Source: Arachnopeziza araneosa (taxonomy: Eukaryota; Ascomycota; Leotiomycetes; Helotiales; Arachnopezizaceae). Taken from it: DNA of 64,000 bases. The stretch lies in the NCBI GenBank assembly GCA_003988855.1, contig QYAI01000001.1, forward strand, positions 434,001 through 498,000. The letters are read 5' to 3'. Positions 11,311 to 22,274 of the stretch are shown in pieces. The notes under the pieces were generated by a model. It saw only the letters and a program-made list of their open reading frames with translations, had not been told where the DNA came from and did no database searches. The position numbers and the translations under genes were made by a program. Position 1 is the stretch's first letter. Each line of letters opens with the position of its first letter.

Positions 11311-14300
11311 ATGACCAACTCATACCCTTCGGGCTCACCGGGGGTTCCAGACTCGATGGCAACTGGAGCTCCCGGATTTATGCCACGGAGGTCATCGTAT
11401 GCCTCAGTCGTCTCGGGCACAGCTTCAGGAATCTCCCAGCCATATCAACAACCCACGAGATCTGGCGCCTTCTCGCATCTGCTCAATCAAGGCCACGACC
11501 TAAACTACGAGATCAACTATCAGCAGAGTTTTAATGGAAGCTCGAGGTTCGACAATCGAGGTTACGATATGGAATACAATACGAATGGAGGGAGTCATGG
11601 GAGGTCAGCGTCTTGGAGCCGCGGTGCACAGCTACCAAGCTTCTCAAGTGCCTTTGGCTCAGTCATGAACGGCTATGCATACGGGACTCTAGGCGGGATG
11701 GCGCCTGCAGATACTTTCTTCGTGCCTTCGTATTTAAAGGGCTCAAAATATGTCCAGAAGCTTGAAGAGGTACATAAGGCCAAAGCAGCAGCGCTGAAAG
11801 AGGGACAATCTGCCCCTGCGTCCCAAACAGGCTCGCTTTCGACAAGCGCAAGCAGTGTAAACCTACATACGAAGATGGCACCGTCACATAGAGGCATGAC
11901 CTATGATTTAATAGAGAAAGCACCACCACTGGACGATGAAACTCTACCCCCTTTACCGACAAAATTGAACATTCAGGATAAGCAGCCTGGATTAGAAGTT
12001 CTAGCGGATGGGCAAGAAGTCAAGTTTGCTGGGCCAAAGCCCGACCGAGAACGAGATCATGAAGCATGCGCAATCAGAGCAGACCATCCAATGCCACCTC
12101 AGTGTGGCATCTACTATTTTGAAGTGACAATAATATCGCGCAAGCGAGAAGAGTATGGGCTCCCTCTTGTATTCGTTCTTGTACCCTGCACATGATTCTA
12201 ATATGGCCCATAGGAGTTCTATAGGAATCGGATTCTCTGGGCCAAAAGTACCTCTTGCTAGACTTCCTGGGTGGGAGCCAGATTCATGGGCGTATCACGG
12301 AGATGACGGCCACTCATTCTGCTGCCAAACCTCAGGTAAACATTATGGCCCCCCTTTCAGCGCCGGTGACACCATCGGATGTGGTGTGGACTTTAGAACA
12401 GGCTCTGCTTTCTTCACAAAGAATGGAGATCATTTAGGTCAGTGTTGATTGCTCCTGCCTTTGACAGCTGCTGATTCTGGCCAGGGACTGCCTTCCGTGA
12501 TATCAAGGGGAAACTTTATCCTTCCGTGGGTATGAAAAGGGCAGGAGAACATGTTCGAATGAACTTTGGGCAAAGTCCATTCATCTTTGACATAGATGGC
12601 ATGATGTCGGCAAGTAATATTTCTTCTTCTCAATCCTTTCTTTACAATAGCCTTTTCCCTGGTGAAGGATCTCCGACGCCAGAATCTGCGGACGACATCC
12701 CGGACCTTCTTCCTACTTCACCTCGATTGGCTGTCCTGGTTGGATCTTCTTTCGACTCTCCGGACTTCCTGGCTCCTTCTCCGCCCCTTTTCTTTGGCTC
12801 TCCTGAAGCTTCACAGCCAGACTCTTATGCGTCGATGAATCAAGACCCGTCCCAGTACATAACGCCTATGCTTAATGACCCTGATTCATCGAATGGGTCT
12901 CCTCGTCCATCGCGGGCGTTGAACTATCAGACCGCCGCTACTCTACCTGGATCAGTTTGGCCCGATGAAACCGTCTTCCAAGGTCTGGGAATTTATCCTC
13001 CTCGTGATCAAGATAGTCGTGGCGGCTTCATCTCATCAATTGACCCATCTCACCCACCTCCAGGGTTAAATCACCAAGCTACTTCATTTCGTCTCAATCC
13101 AATCATCCCAACGCAAGAACAGCTGAATGGAAGTGCCCCTCTTATGATGATTCCAAGTATCGTACGTCAGGCTGAGCCACAGAATCGCAACTCTGCAACG
13201 GCTGGTCACGGCCCTTTGGGATCTGCTTCGGGTACAAATCGCTCCGCCTCCGAGCAACAACAGTCTTATGATCTCTTCATGACTGCTTTTCGGACAGCTG
13301 CCCAACAAGAACTTGAAGAGCCTGTCCATCTGAGACGATCCCCTCCTCGAACGAGCCGTACTATTGCACCACGCCGATCGCTGGTTCCATTGGAGCTGGC
13401 AAGAAGGCAAAGATCCCTACAAAGGCCACCTTCCGGTATATCGACCAGAGAAGTTGGTTCAACGCCTGGCTTGAATACATTTCCTGGAAACCCTTGGTCT
13501 GGTTCAAGCGACGTGCCTGAGCCGGACGAGCCTACCACCATCAGAGTGCAAGGTCGCTTAAGACCAGCAGCGACTCAGACCAGTGCAGCATTGGAGCACT
13601 CAACAACCGGAGAAACACCATCTGCACGACCTTCACCAGAGATCCTCGCTAACTGGCTAATCTATCGACAAATTTGTAGACCTCGAAGCTTAGTTGCATG
13701 GACTGACTTTGAAATACAGCGCGAAAAGAAGCAAATACGGGCAGAAATTGAAATAACGAGGTATGTGTTCAATGTGACGTGCGTCCTAGACAGGCTGACA
13801 ATTTGTAGCACAGACAAGCTTGCCCCTCCCCTGAGCGAAACGGAATTGATTCAATCATTAGTAGGTTTTAGAACTCAGTTGAAATTATCTTTAACACGTT
13901 TAGGTGCTACAATTCCTCACACATGATGGTTATGTTGAGACTGCCCGTGCATTTGCTGAAGAAATTCACACAGAAAAGAAAGCTCTTAGTTTGAATTCTG
14001 ATGCAGTGATACCTGGGTATGATTTAAAGGAAGATGAAGATGCTGGCCATCGACAGAGTAAGTGTCCCGTATCAATATAATCTTCATCCAAGCTAAAGTT
14101 GGCTAGAAATTAGAGCATCAATACTGGAGGGTGATATTGAAAAAGCTTTAAAATATACCAATGCTTATTACCCCCATGTTCTTAAAGACAACGAACACGT
14201 CAATTTTCGGTTAAAATGTCGACGATTTGTGGAGATGATTCGCCAGGGAGCTGAACTACACAATTCTAACTCTACCAATGGGGTCAAGAAAAGTAATGGT

Positions 14301-14818
14301 CACAGCGGAGATTGGTACGACGATATTATCAATCACGATATGGAAATCGACGACCATCAACCCCAGAGCAACAATTGGGACAGAATGGACACGGAGGAAG
14401 GTCCAGGAAATCAAATGGAGTACCAGCGATTACTTCAAGAGACTCTGACTTATGGACAAGATCTCCAAGCTGAATTCAAGGACGACCCAAGGAGAGAAGT
14501 CAGCAAAGCGCTTGAAGATGCTTTTGCCTTGATGGCATATGAGGACCCGATCAATGCCAAGGAAGTAGCCCATTTGCTTGACCCAAGTGGACGAGTAGCG
14601 GTTGCAGAAGAATTAAACTCTGCTATTCTACGTGAGTCCGGAATCTATATCCATACCCCATATAGCTGTAGGCTCACAAGGACACAGAATCTCTTGGCAA
14701 ATCGTCTTCAGCTGCATTAGAACAACTTTATCAACAGACTACGGTACTCCTTGAAGACCTTCGAGAAGGTGGTGGCCCTGGCGCTTTCGTAAATATCGAT
14801 GATTTTGCAAGACCCTAG
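11311..14818 (+). CDS. SPRY-LisH-CTLH-CRA protein, GID1/VID30/RanBPM type
   Basis: Scaffold subunit of the GID/CTLH E3 ubiquitin ligase (yeast Gid1/Vid30, animal RanBP9/10). Certain introns: 12153-12213, 12438-12484, 13761-13808, 13861-13903, 14058-14106, 14632-14687. Order: disordered N-terminus; SPRY domain (GIYYFEVTI, IGIGFSG, WAYHGDDGHSF, NFGQSPFIFDIDGMM); then, if 12610-13719 is translated, a 370-residue Ser/Pro-rich insert; then LisH (PPLSETELIQSLV, QFLTHDGYVETARAFAEE), CTLH (ASILEGDIEKAL) and CRA, ending NIDDFARP. The product is 1067 aa with the insert or 697 aa without it. Family members run from SPRY into LisH with only a short charged linker, here REKKQIRAEIE, so the insert is the anomaly. 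The start at 11311 (MTNSYPSGSPG) is chosen over an in-frame ATG at 11164. Confidence 0.9.
12610..13719 (+). other. Stop-free in-frame GC-AG intron-like insert (candidate exitron)
   Basis: 1110 nt (370 codons) lying exactly between the last SPRY residues (FDIDGMMS) and the linker REKKQIRAEIE. It begins GCAAGTAA, the consensus of GC-AG introns, and ends ATACAG with an ACTGAC branch motif about 17 nt before the acceptor. It is a multiple of three and has no stop in the host frame. Removal gives the family-like MMS-REKKQ junction. The encoded sequence is rich in Ser, Pro, Gln and Arg and has no domain I recognise. Confidence 0.65.
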
Positions 14819-16049
14819 AGTGGTCAGTGAGCAATGGCGCAACACAGGGTATTCATTTCTCATCAGCAAGACATTTTTAAAGGCGTTAGGCTTTTCTCTA
14901 CTCAACGACTTTGCATGCATTGTGGATAGGTGTCTGGGTGGGTAGCGTAGCTTTACTTTCATTCTTTCCAGCGATTGCTCATGATAAGGTTGATGGCTGC
15001 AATGGGTGGTGTTTCGAGCTGACCTCGAATTGAATTTCACTCGGGAGCTTTGACTTGGAGTGTGGTTTAGACCGCAATGACTGGTTGTTCGGCGGGAAGG
15101 CGAATATGGGCGCATTGCTTGAAAGAATTGTGAATACATTGCATCTCAAACCCTACACTGTCCTCTTGTTGCCGCGATGTGTAAAATTGTCAAACTTGTA
15201 CAACGTCGGCTGCTAATAACGTACTTTGTGACGCATAGCCGCCGGGACAGTCAAATCCTGTGCCGCATTTGGTTTCACAATATGCACTTTGGCTATAGCG
15301 TGTCACAACGTGGAGGTCAAGACTTGATACTACATTCTGGCTAGCTTTTGTATACCAACAAATATAAGCAGTTGGTATCGTGAGGATTAGCGAAATTGAC
15401 CATTTTAGAATGAGCTGAACTTCTCTTCTTAATCTAATTCCTGCAAGTCAATACTCCACAAACTAAACGTAGTTTAAAGTAAGAGAAATTAACGTGACAA
15501 AGATTGTAGCACAAAATCAACATCTGTTCTAGATTTTGAGATCTCGAGCTTGCCCAGAGATATATCCCGTTATAGCAATTCAGCACGTGTTCTCGAAAGT
15601 AGAAAAGTAGAAGATAGATACGGCTTCAAGATTAACCTTCTCACAGGCAATGTGGCAATTTGTCTGCTCTCCCTCTCCCTCTCCCTCTCCCTCATCTCTG
15701 TTCCTGTCCTGCTTTCCTCTCATCTGAACTTCCTCCTACTTAAATAAAAGAGCTTCAAGTGACGCTAACGTAGACCGACCGACGTCTTCCCGATCAAACT
15801 CCGAAGCAAATAGGTGAAATAAATAGGGCCGAAACACCAACCCACTAACGCCAGAAATGCTCCTTGTTCGCGCTGTCTTCCGTGATCTCCTGATCCCCTG
15901 CCAAAGCACTTTGTAGTGTACCGGATACCAATCTTCTACCTTTATTGAATTTGAAGTTGAAATTAGAACCTGCAATATTCGAACATGATTTGAAGGTTAA
16001 ACCGAGTGGAGACTGGAAATCGATTCCGTAAACTGAATGAGAGAGGCCA
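14819..16049. other. Intergenic, 1.2 kb
   Basis: Between the GID1 stop and a small minus-strand gene. It holds a short pyrimidine repeat (15660-15692, CTCCCT units) and a CACGTG at 15584. Open frames here are short and show no domain. No RNA gene seen. Confidence 0.45.
15662..15693 (+). repeat. CTCCCT microsatellite
   Basis: About five tandem copies of a CTCCCT hexamer, read directly from the sequence. Confidence 0.85.
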
Positions 16050-16328
16050 TTACGATCCAATCCCCACGGCTTCAAGATCTCGCATCAAGACTGCCATCTG
16101 CGCTCGTTTTGCGGCTTCGGCTACGAGGTTGAAATCACGTAGAAACGGTGAGGCAGTGTCTTGTGGTGGGGGTTGCTGCTGGGTGGGTTGTTGCAGTTGG
16201 GATTGGGATAAGGGAGCAGACGTCGGGCCCACTTGGGTTGTAGTTGTGGTTGTGGAGGTGAAGTAGGTAGGTTGGGTTTGAGTTCTTGAGGAGCCGTTAA
16301 GGGATGGTGAGGCGAGTGGTGCTTCCAT
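16050..16328 (-). CDS. Small conserved-looking protein, function unknown
   Basis: Single-exon frame of 92 aa. The first 60 residues are low complexity (Thr, Ser, Gln, Pro), including a run of six Thr. The C-terminal 30 residues are quite different: FLRDFNLVAEAAKRAQMAVL followed by MRDLEAVGIGS, a compact amphipathic helix that looks selected. I do not recognise the family. The protein could continue by splicing into frames at 15736-16049, but I found no splice pair that improves it. Confidence 0.45.
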   Translation of the reverse strand: MEAPLASPSLNGSSRTQTQPTYFTSTTTTTTQVGPTSAPLSQSQLQQPTQQQPPPQDTASPFLRDFNLVAEAAKRAQMAVLMRDLEAVGIGS

Positions 16329-17248
16329 TGTGTGAAGAGTGAAGTGATGTGTGGAGGTGAGATGGTGGTGTCGTGCAATAGGGTTCGAGATGGGTGGGTA
16401 GGTGTGAGGTGAATTAACGGAGAGAGATGGAGGTGAGTCGAGGTGCGGCGAGGCCTGAAACGCTGTTGGATGATGTGGGAGAGGTAGGATATTTAATCCA
16501 GTGCCAAAACACTCGGCTCCGTTGACTCGATGAAGATGCTAACCCGAAGCTGAACCACAGAGAATAGGCGCCTCTCGATAGGCTAAAGTAGATCTCGGCA
16601 GCAGATCGGAATCTGCAGTAATGACGCTGGGGGAGAGGAGAGGAGAGAAGAGGAACAGGTAGTGGTGCAGCGCAGTTCAGATGCAGGTAGATGGATGGGT
16701 TCGAGAGAGTTGGGAGAGGCGAGAGAGGACTGAACAAACGAGGGCCAGGACAAGATGTTGTGGCTGAATGCGTAGCTGTGCATGTAGGCAGGTCCCTCAA
16801 TCATCCATCACCTTTCCTCTTTGACGGACCGAGGGTAATGAATGGCTATGACCTGAGCGGCGCCTAACGCTGACCTGGGAACTTTGCTTTGTTCTCCACC
16901 AGCTCGGAAATGTCATGGGCGTCTCCGCGAGTGTTGACATGTGTCCACTGCTCTGCACAAGTGAAAAAGCCTTGCATGGCACGATATTAATGATAGATTG
17001 CCTCCGGTTCAAGCTCGCCGTCAAAAGACCTTGCCAACCTATCCACTACTAACTTATATACAGTATTTATTAGGGATTGTACCTGCCAACTTCCGTCTCG
17101 CCGTGCGGATCTACAGCGGTGAAACGCGGCAGAATGGCCGCGGTGGGACAGCTCAACTCAACTCAACTCACCCAGCCAGCCAGACCTTTCGACGTCGACG
17201 GAGAGCTCGTCGGTCATTCGGATTCCTCCTGATTCACGGCCCTTTCCA
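16329..17248. other. Divergent upstream region
   Basis: 920 bp between the divergent starts of the small minus-strand gene and SAM35. It includes C/T-rich tracts and a short CAACT repeat at 17152-17170. Long minus-strand frames here (16414-16800) look like chance frames in skewed sequence. No other feature seen. Confidence 0.45.
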
Positions 17249-18271
17249 ATGTCGCATCGAGGCACTGCCAAAACACCCGAGACTGAAGATGCGCCCACAT
17301 CCAGAAGATCCAAGACGATCGGCGATTGGTTCTCTATTCCTGCACCTGTGAGAAAATTGTTTGATCAAGTTCCGGTCATCGTCTACCCTCCGAATCAACT
17401 CCCATCTCGCGCGCCAAAACCTGCAAGGCTACCAAGTCTGTATATTTTTAGCAGGAGGAATGATGTGTCTTCCGGGCGCCCGTCGTTTAATCCAAGTTGT
17501 CTGAAATGGCAGGTTAGTCGCGCTCTCTGAGAGAAGAGGTCCTGACACTGACGCCCGCAGACTTTCTTAAATATTGCCGGGATTGATCATAAGCTCATCT
17601 CATCAAATAATCATGCCTCTCCTTCAGGATCACTACCCTTCTTATTACCAGCTGTGTACGGATCCAGTGTGAGAAAAGAGGACCTTGCTCCGGTCGTCTC
17701 GACTAAGCTTGTGAAATATGCCAAGGAGCATGGTGGCCAAGTAGAGGAGTCCTCGAATTTGCGCTATGAAGCATACCAGTCGCTCCTCGATCATCGGATA
17801 CGGAATGCTTGGGTAAGGAATTAGAACCATTACTTTGCGCGGGTGCTAACGACCAAGCAGCTCTATTCGCTTTACCTAGAACCTCTCAATTTTTCTGCTG
17901 TCGCATATCCCCTCTACGTTTCTCCGACCTCCTCAAATCCTCTCGTACGAGCCTCAACAGCGTATCAATTGAAAGCAGCAGCAGAGACAGAACTGCTGAA
18001 ACATACATCTATAATAGATGTGGATGATCTATATAGCGAAGGTGACAAAGCATTCGAGGCTTTATCGATCTTGCTGGGAGACCATACCTGGTTCTTCGCC
18101 ACAAGCACGCCTACCTTGTTTGATGCAAGCGTGTTTGCATATACCCAGTTATTGCTGGCTGATGATTTGGATTGGAAGGAAAAGAAGCTTTGTCGGGCGT
18201 TGAGGGCGAGAAACAATCTTGTACAACATAGAGAGAGGCTGCTTGTTAGATATTATGGCGGCTCAGAATAA
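17249..18271 (+). CDS. SAM35: SAM complex subunit, SAM35/metaxin type
   Basis: Outer mitochondrial membrane sorting-and-assembly component that helps insert beta-barrel proteins. Exons 17249-17512, 17561-17812 and 17861-18271 (308 aa); both introns are 48 nt, and the second has a GCTAAC branch. The N-terminal half carries the metaxin/Tom37 thioredoxin-like block: SLYIFSRRND, PSFNPSCLKWQTFLNIAGID and NNHASPSGSLPFLLP (residues about 62-120). The C-terminal half resembles a GST-C helical bundle with TWFFATSTPTLFDASVFAY. Whether it is Sam35 or the related Sam37 cannot be settled here; length and the SCLKWQTFL block favour Sam35. Confidence 0.7.
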
Positions 18272-19390
18272 GGAGATGCTTAAAATACTAGATTCCATAA
18301 ATAGGTCACGTATTGCCCTTCCAAGCCTCAGCAACACCATCTAAATTGCAGTCACAACACCACGACAAGTTAGCAGAATCCTCTAAGGACCATAGTCGAT
18401 ACCTAAAGTAATTTTCTAGCTATGAAAGAAAGTGAGCATCGCCATTAACCTCCAACCTCTCTTACTTACACTGCTCCTGGAGATATAATTTCTATATCTT
18501 CTATCCTTTAACTATTAATATAAATAACACTGTCTAGCTCCGTGCTTTAATCGCGGCCCGGGCTTGGCTCTATGGCTGCTCTGATCCATACTGTGATGCT
18601 GCCGCCGGCCCATTCAGTTTTGCCATGGCACGCTTATGTTGTGATGGCTCGTAGGAAAACCAGTGTCTAAATTTCGAAAACGGTAGAACAAAAAGCAAGT
18701 GGAAAAATTAAAAATTAAAACCCCTTCAAAGGGTTTCTGCCTAATCTGTTTGATACAAGAGAATTCCGCATCCGAACTGTGAGGCTTATACAAGTTGAAT
18801 TTACGGGAGGTCTGAGTTGACGAGCAAGAGCCTACATGACCATTTGTCGGGCTAGATTGCAAAATACGAAAGTAATCTTATGTCATGTGGGCACAAGAAT
18901 ACATTGACTGCCATCAGGTTCCAGTTTCGAATTTTACACTGAATGCTGGAAGACTGAAGAATAGAGCTTTCTGCGAAGAGTCAGTATCAAAGCTGCGATG
19001 AAGCCATTGTTTATATGCAAAGCCAAATGTGCATGAGAAAAGGGGTAATAAGCGAAGTATTGTCAACAGAACATATCTTTTCCAACTACAATCTAAGAAC
19101 TGGAAGAATTATAACTCGTCTTGCTTCGATCTCCTCTAGGCACTGATCTCATCTCATATTACATTCCGTCTCTCGCTGGGGAGAAGATATGTGATTGAAG
19201 ATCACGTGTGTGGCACAGCGACTCCAGCCACAGCATCATCCGACCTTGCATGCGTCGTCAACCCCTCCATTTCAAGCTTTCGCATTCTAGGCATCGGAAT
19301 CCCCCAAAGAGGCGTTACGTACGCATATTCACTTTTTAATTCCCGGCACGATTCTAGGAAAGTATCTCTCCATTTTCCAGAGAGAACACC
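18272..19390. other. Intergenic, 1.1 kb
   Basis: AT-rich stretch with no supportable gene. A CACGTG occurs at 19204. The part before 19391 is probably the leader of the CUE-domain gene. No RNA gene or repeat seen. Confidence 0.45.
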
Positions 19391-20883
19391 ATGTCCACAA
19401 AGCCAGAGAGTCCAGTAAGTACCTGATACACCTTCGATACTGCAGTTTCATGCGCCATTTGATTTATACACGCATGCATTCCTAACGCGATATTTCCTTG
19501 GCAGATCAAGAGCGCAGGAGCGGAATCACCAACTACAGCGAGACCTCTAGAGATGGACGACGACGATGTTCAAGAGACTGGTGTGATGGGCGATGCGCCT
19601 GGAGCGAAGAATATCACTTTAGAACCCGAAGCTCCTGCGAAACCACCACGGCCACTTAGTCCCCAGCAGCAAGCAGAAAATACGCTGAAAGAGGCTTTCC
19701 CGAGCATAGATGCTGCCGTAGTGAAGGCGGTTCTACGAGCCAGTGGAGGTCGTGTTGAGCCTGCCTTCAATGCTCTACTTGGTATGGAAACCCACGGCAG
19801 TCTGAAGATTTGCGTTGACATTGATTCGTGAAGGAATGTCTGATCCAGATGCTGTTCGAGAACCAACTCCTCCCCCACAACCTCCTCGACCGGCCGTAGC
19901 CCCTCGAGTCGGCTCTACTCCGCAATCCCAACTTGAAGCCGATGAACAGTACGCTCGACAACTAGCTGAACACTATGGTGGCGGATGGGGAGATGGATCT
20001 CGGAATGCTCCTAGAGATAGTCAACCAAGGAATCAACCAAGGAGACAACAGACAGCACCAAGTCGTCAGCCCAATGAGACGTACGGAGAGGAGAACCGCA
20101 GCTTCATTGATGACGACCTTCCAATTATCAGAGATAACTTGAAGAAGGGTTTTTTGGAGACGCAGAGCAAAGTGAACGGATGGATTACAAATCTCAAGAA
20201 GAGAATTGATGGCGATGAAGATGACGAACATCATGCTCAAGGTTATCAATCACAGTATGGCTATGGTCAACGGAGAAGCGGAGATACAAGACGAAGTGGG
20301 GACTACAATCGTTACGATGCAGACCCAGAGGTACTGAGCGATGATTTTGCGGGGATTCAAATGACCAGCGATGGCAGTAAGTGATGCTAACAGACTCTCG
20401 AGATCTTTTCTGACAGACCTAGCAGCTCCTGCTCGTCGATCAACGCGTCCCCTCGCCAATCCAGATCTATTTAAGCCGACACCTGCTCCTCCTAGATCTT
20501 CAGATGGCCGGAAAGTTTCATTCCAGGGCGGTCCCCCAGAGGAAATTGACATCTACCAATCTTCACCTCGAATGGGCGCGAAGGAGAGTGCACCTCCGTC
20601 GGGCAAACAGAGCAAATGGCAACCTTTATCAACAGTTGACCCCAACCCTATCGGTGAGACGGACAATGACCCTTTCAGCCTTGGGGACAGCGAGGACGAG
20701 AAGGAATCTAAAGATCGGGTTGGTGGAAAAGAGGTGAAGCAGGATGATGCAGAGAGGCTCAAGAAGGCGGCTGCGGAGGCCATGGCAGATGATATTGCCG
20801 AGCCTGTGCGCAAACCGGAGGCTACAGAGACGATTGGAGCGAAGGATAAGATTGCAAGTGAGACGCTGGCAGGAAAGTCCTGA
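19391..20883 (+). CDS. CUE5: CUE-domain protein, CUE5-like ubiquitin-binding adaptor
   Basis: Four exons: 19391-19414, 19505-19781, 19834-20376 and 20417-20883 (1311 nt, 436 aa). The first exon has only eight codons (MSTKPESP) and is chosen because its GTAAGT donor joins the next frame in phase 0. The CUE domain is at about residues 55-100: AENTLKEAFPSIDAAVVKAV then GGRVEPAFNALLGMSDP, with the FP and LL contacts used to bind ubiquitin. The rest is acidic/basic and disordered, with a DNLKKGFLETQSKVNGWI helix near the middle. In yeast Cue5 links ubiquitinated cargo to Atg8; no clear Atg8-interacting motif is asserted here. Confidence 0.75.
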
Positions 20884-21155
20884 GAAGTGTTTGGGGTGGC
20901 ATTGTCGGTTAGCCAATCATGGATTTTTTCTTTTCGTAGTTGAATGATATCCTGGCGCCTTGTGATGGCCATATTTTGCCGACATGTACCATGGCCTCCG
21001 TAGATAGTCGTCGGTAGGAAAGATGGCGATGGGCAGGTATGCCATACGTGCATCAAGGTGTGTATCGGCAACATAATGAACATCGACATGCAACGCAGGG
21101 ATCATCAGCCTTGTGGGCGGATGGACCTTCAGCCTTCTGCACCTTTTGCGTCACC

Positions 21156-21163
21156 CACGTGGG
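21156..21163 (+). promoter_or_regulatory. CACGTGGG box, candidate Pho4/NUC-1 site
   Basis: CACGTG followed by GG, the high-affinity form bound by yeast Pho4, 1.1 kb upstream of the PHO81 start and 270 bp after the CUE gene stop. Binding by the NUC-1/Pho4 homologue is inferred; Cbf1-type factors bind the same core. Confidence 0.4.
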
Positions 21164-21430
21164 GGGCTCTATTGGCTGCGGCACGTTGCAAAAGGAATTT
21201 TTCCAGGTGGCGTCGAACCACAAGCTTGTCCGTGAACAGCGAATGGAGAGATTTCCGGATTATTTACTTGTCGAGCGTGCGCTCTGCGTCGTTGCACCAG
21301 TGTGCAGAAGGGGCGTCTCGGTTTCCCCGTGATGGATACCTCTTCTTCACGTCGATTCAGCCCCAGAGCGGAACGCTACTAGCTAGCCAGCGCCGCGTCT
21401 TTCTTTGCTACAAGCAAGCAAGCAACGACG

Positions 21431-21531
21431 AGAGAAGAAGAAGAAGAAGAAGAAGAAGAAGAAGAAGAAGAAGGAGAAGAAGAAGAAGACGAAGAAGAAG
21501 ACGAAGAAGACGAAGACGAAGAAGAAGAAGC
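21431..21531 (+). repeat. GAA/GAC purine microsatellite
   Basis: About 100 bp of AGA/GAA triplets with some GAC and GGA variants, all purine-rich on the plus strand. Confidence 0.95.
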
Positions 21532-21748
21532 TTCTCTCATCTCCCTTGAACGGGTGCGGTCCCTCCCTGCCCCTCACTCGTCTTGCTCGGGTTCCCCAAA
21601 ATAGCCCTGGCATCCATCCATCCCTCTTCTGCTTTTCTTCGAGACCATCCAGACGTACGGTACCTACACCCCAGTGGCGGCCTAGCTGGATTCTTGGGCT
21701 CCTATAGATTTCCCACAGCGTTGTGTGAGCTGCCAGCTCCAAGCTCCT

Positions 21749-21820
21749 AGCTCCCAGCTCCCAGCTCCCAGCTCCCAGCTCCCAGCTCCCAGCTCCCAGC
21801 TCCCAGCTCCCAGCTCCCAG
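21749..21820 (+). repeat. AGCTCCC heptamer tandem array
   Basis: Ten perfect copies of AGCTCCC plus two bases, preceded by degenerate copies from about 21731. It lies about 450 bp upstream of the PHO81 start, in the promoter or leader. Confidence 0.95.
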
Positions 21821-21911
21821 AGCCATTCTTCTTCTGGCCGCTTCTCACTCCCTACCTCGAGCTCCTCCTCCTTCTCCTCCTCCGCCAGCCATCCGCCTTA
21901 CACAACGTCCC

Positions 21912-21917
21912 CACGTG
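21912..21917 (+). promoter_or_regulatory. CACGTG box upstream of PHO81
   Basis: Second CACGTG, about 360 bp upstream of the PHO81 start and followed by CA. It could be a Pho4/NUC-1 or Cbf1-type site; it may also lie inside the leader. Confidence 0.35.
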
Positions 21918-22274
21918 CACTCCCTGTGTGCCTTGTGCCTTATCCATCTGCAGTTGGCTTGCCTTCAACATCCCCCATCTCGACTCAGGACTCGCGCCTT
22001 GGAGCTGTGGAAGCTCGACGTCATCTAAGGAAGAGAAAAGTCAAGTCAGAGAGACTACTCCTCCTCCCTGCACCGCACGAGAAAGCTCTTCTTCGCTTCC
22101 CCACTCCCGATCCCTCCCCCCCCCCGACTTGAAGCTCCAACCATCCGCCATGAACTTCATCTGCATCTGCATGTGACCGTTCGTTCCGTCAGCCTTGAAA
22201 TACTTCCTGTTCCTCTCAGCTCTGCCCTACTCGCCCATTGCCCTCAAGGGCTTTGCGGGTGCCACCACCGCATC

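Larger units (their letters stand above)
20884..22274. other. Long upstream region of PHO81/NUC-2
   Basis: 1.4 kb from the CUE gene stop to the split start of PHO81. It contains a GAA-type microsatellite (21431-21531), a heptamer array (21749-21820), C/T-rich leader sequence and two CACGTG boxes (21156 and 21912). Open frames inside are products of the repeats. No other gene seen. Confidence 0.6.

Noticed and set aside
21383..21826. Long frames over the GAA and AGCTCCC repeats on both strands
   Set aside because: They are runs of Lys, Arg, Phe or a 7-residue unit produced by the microsatellites, not genes.
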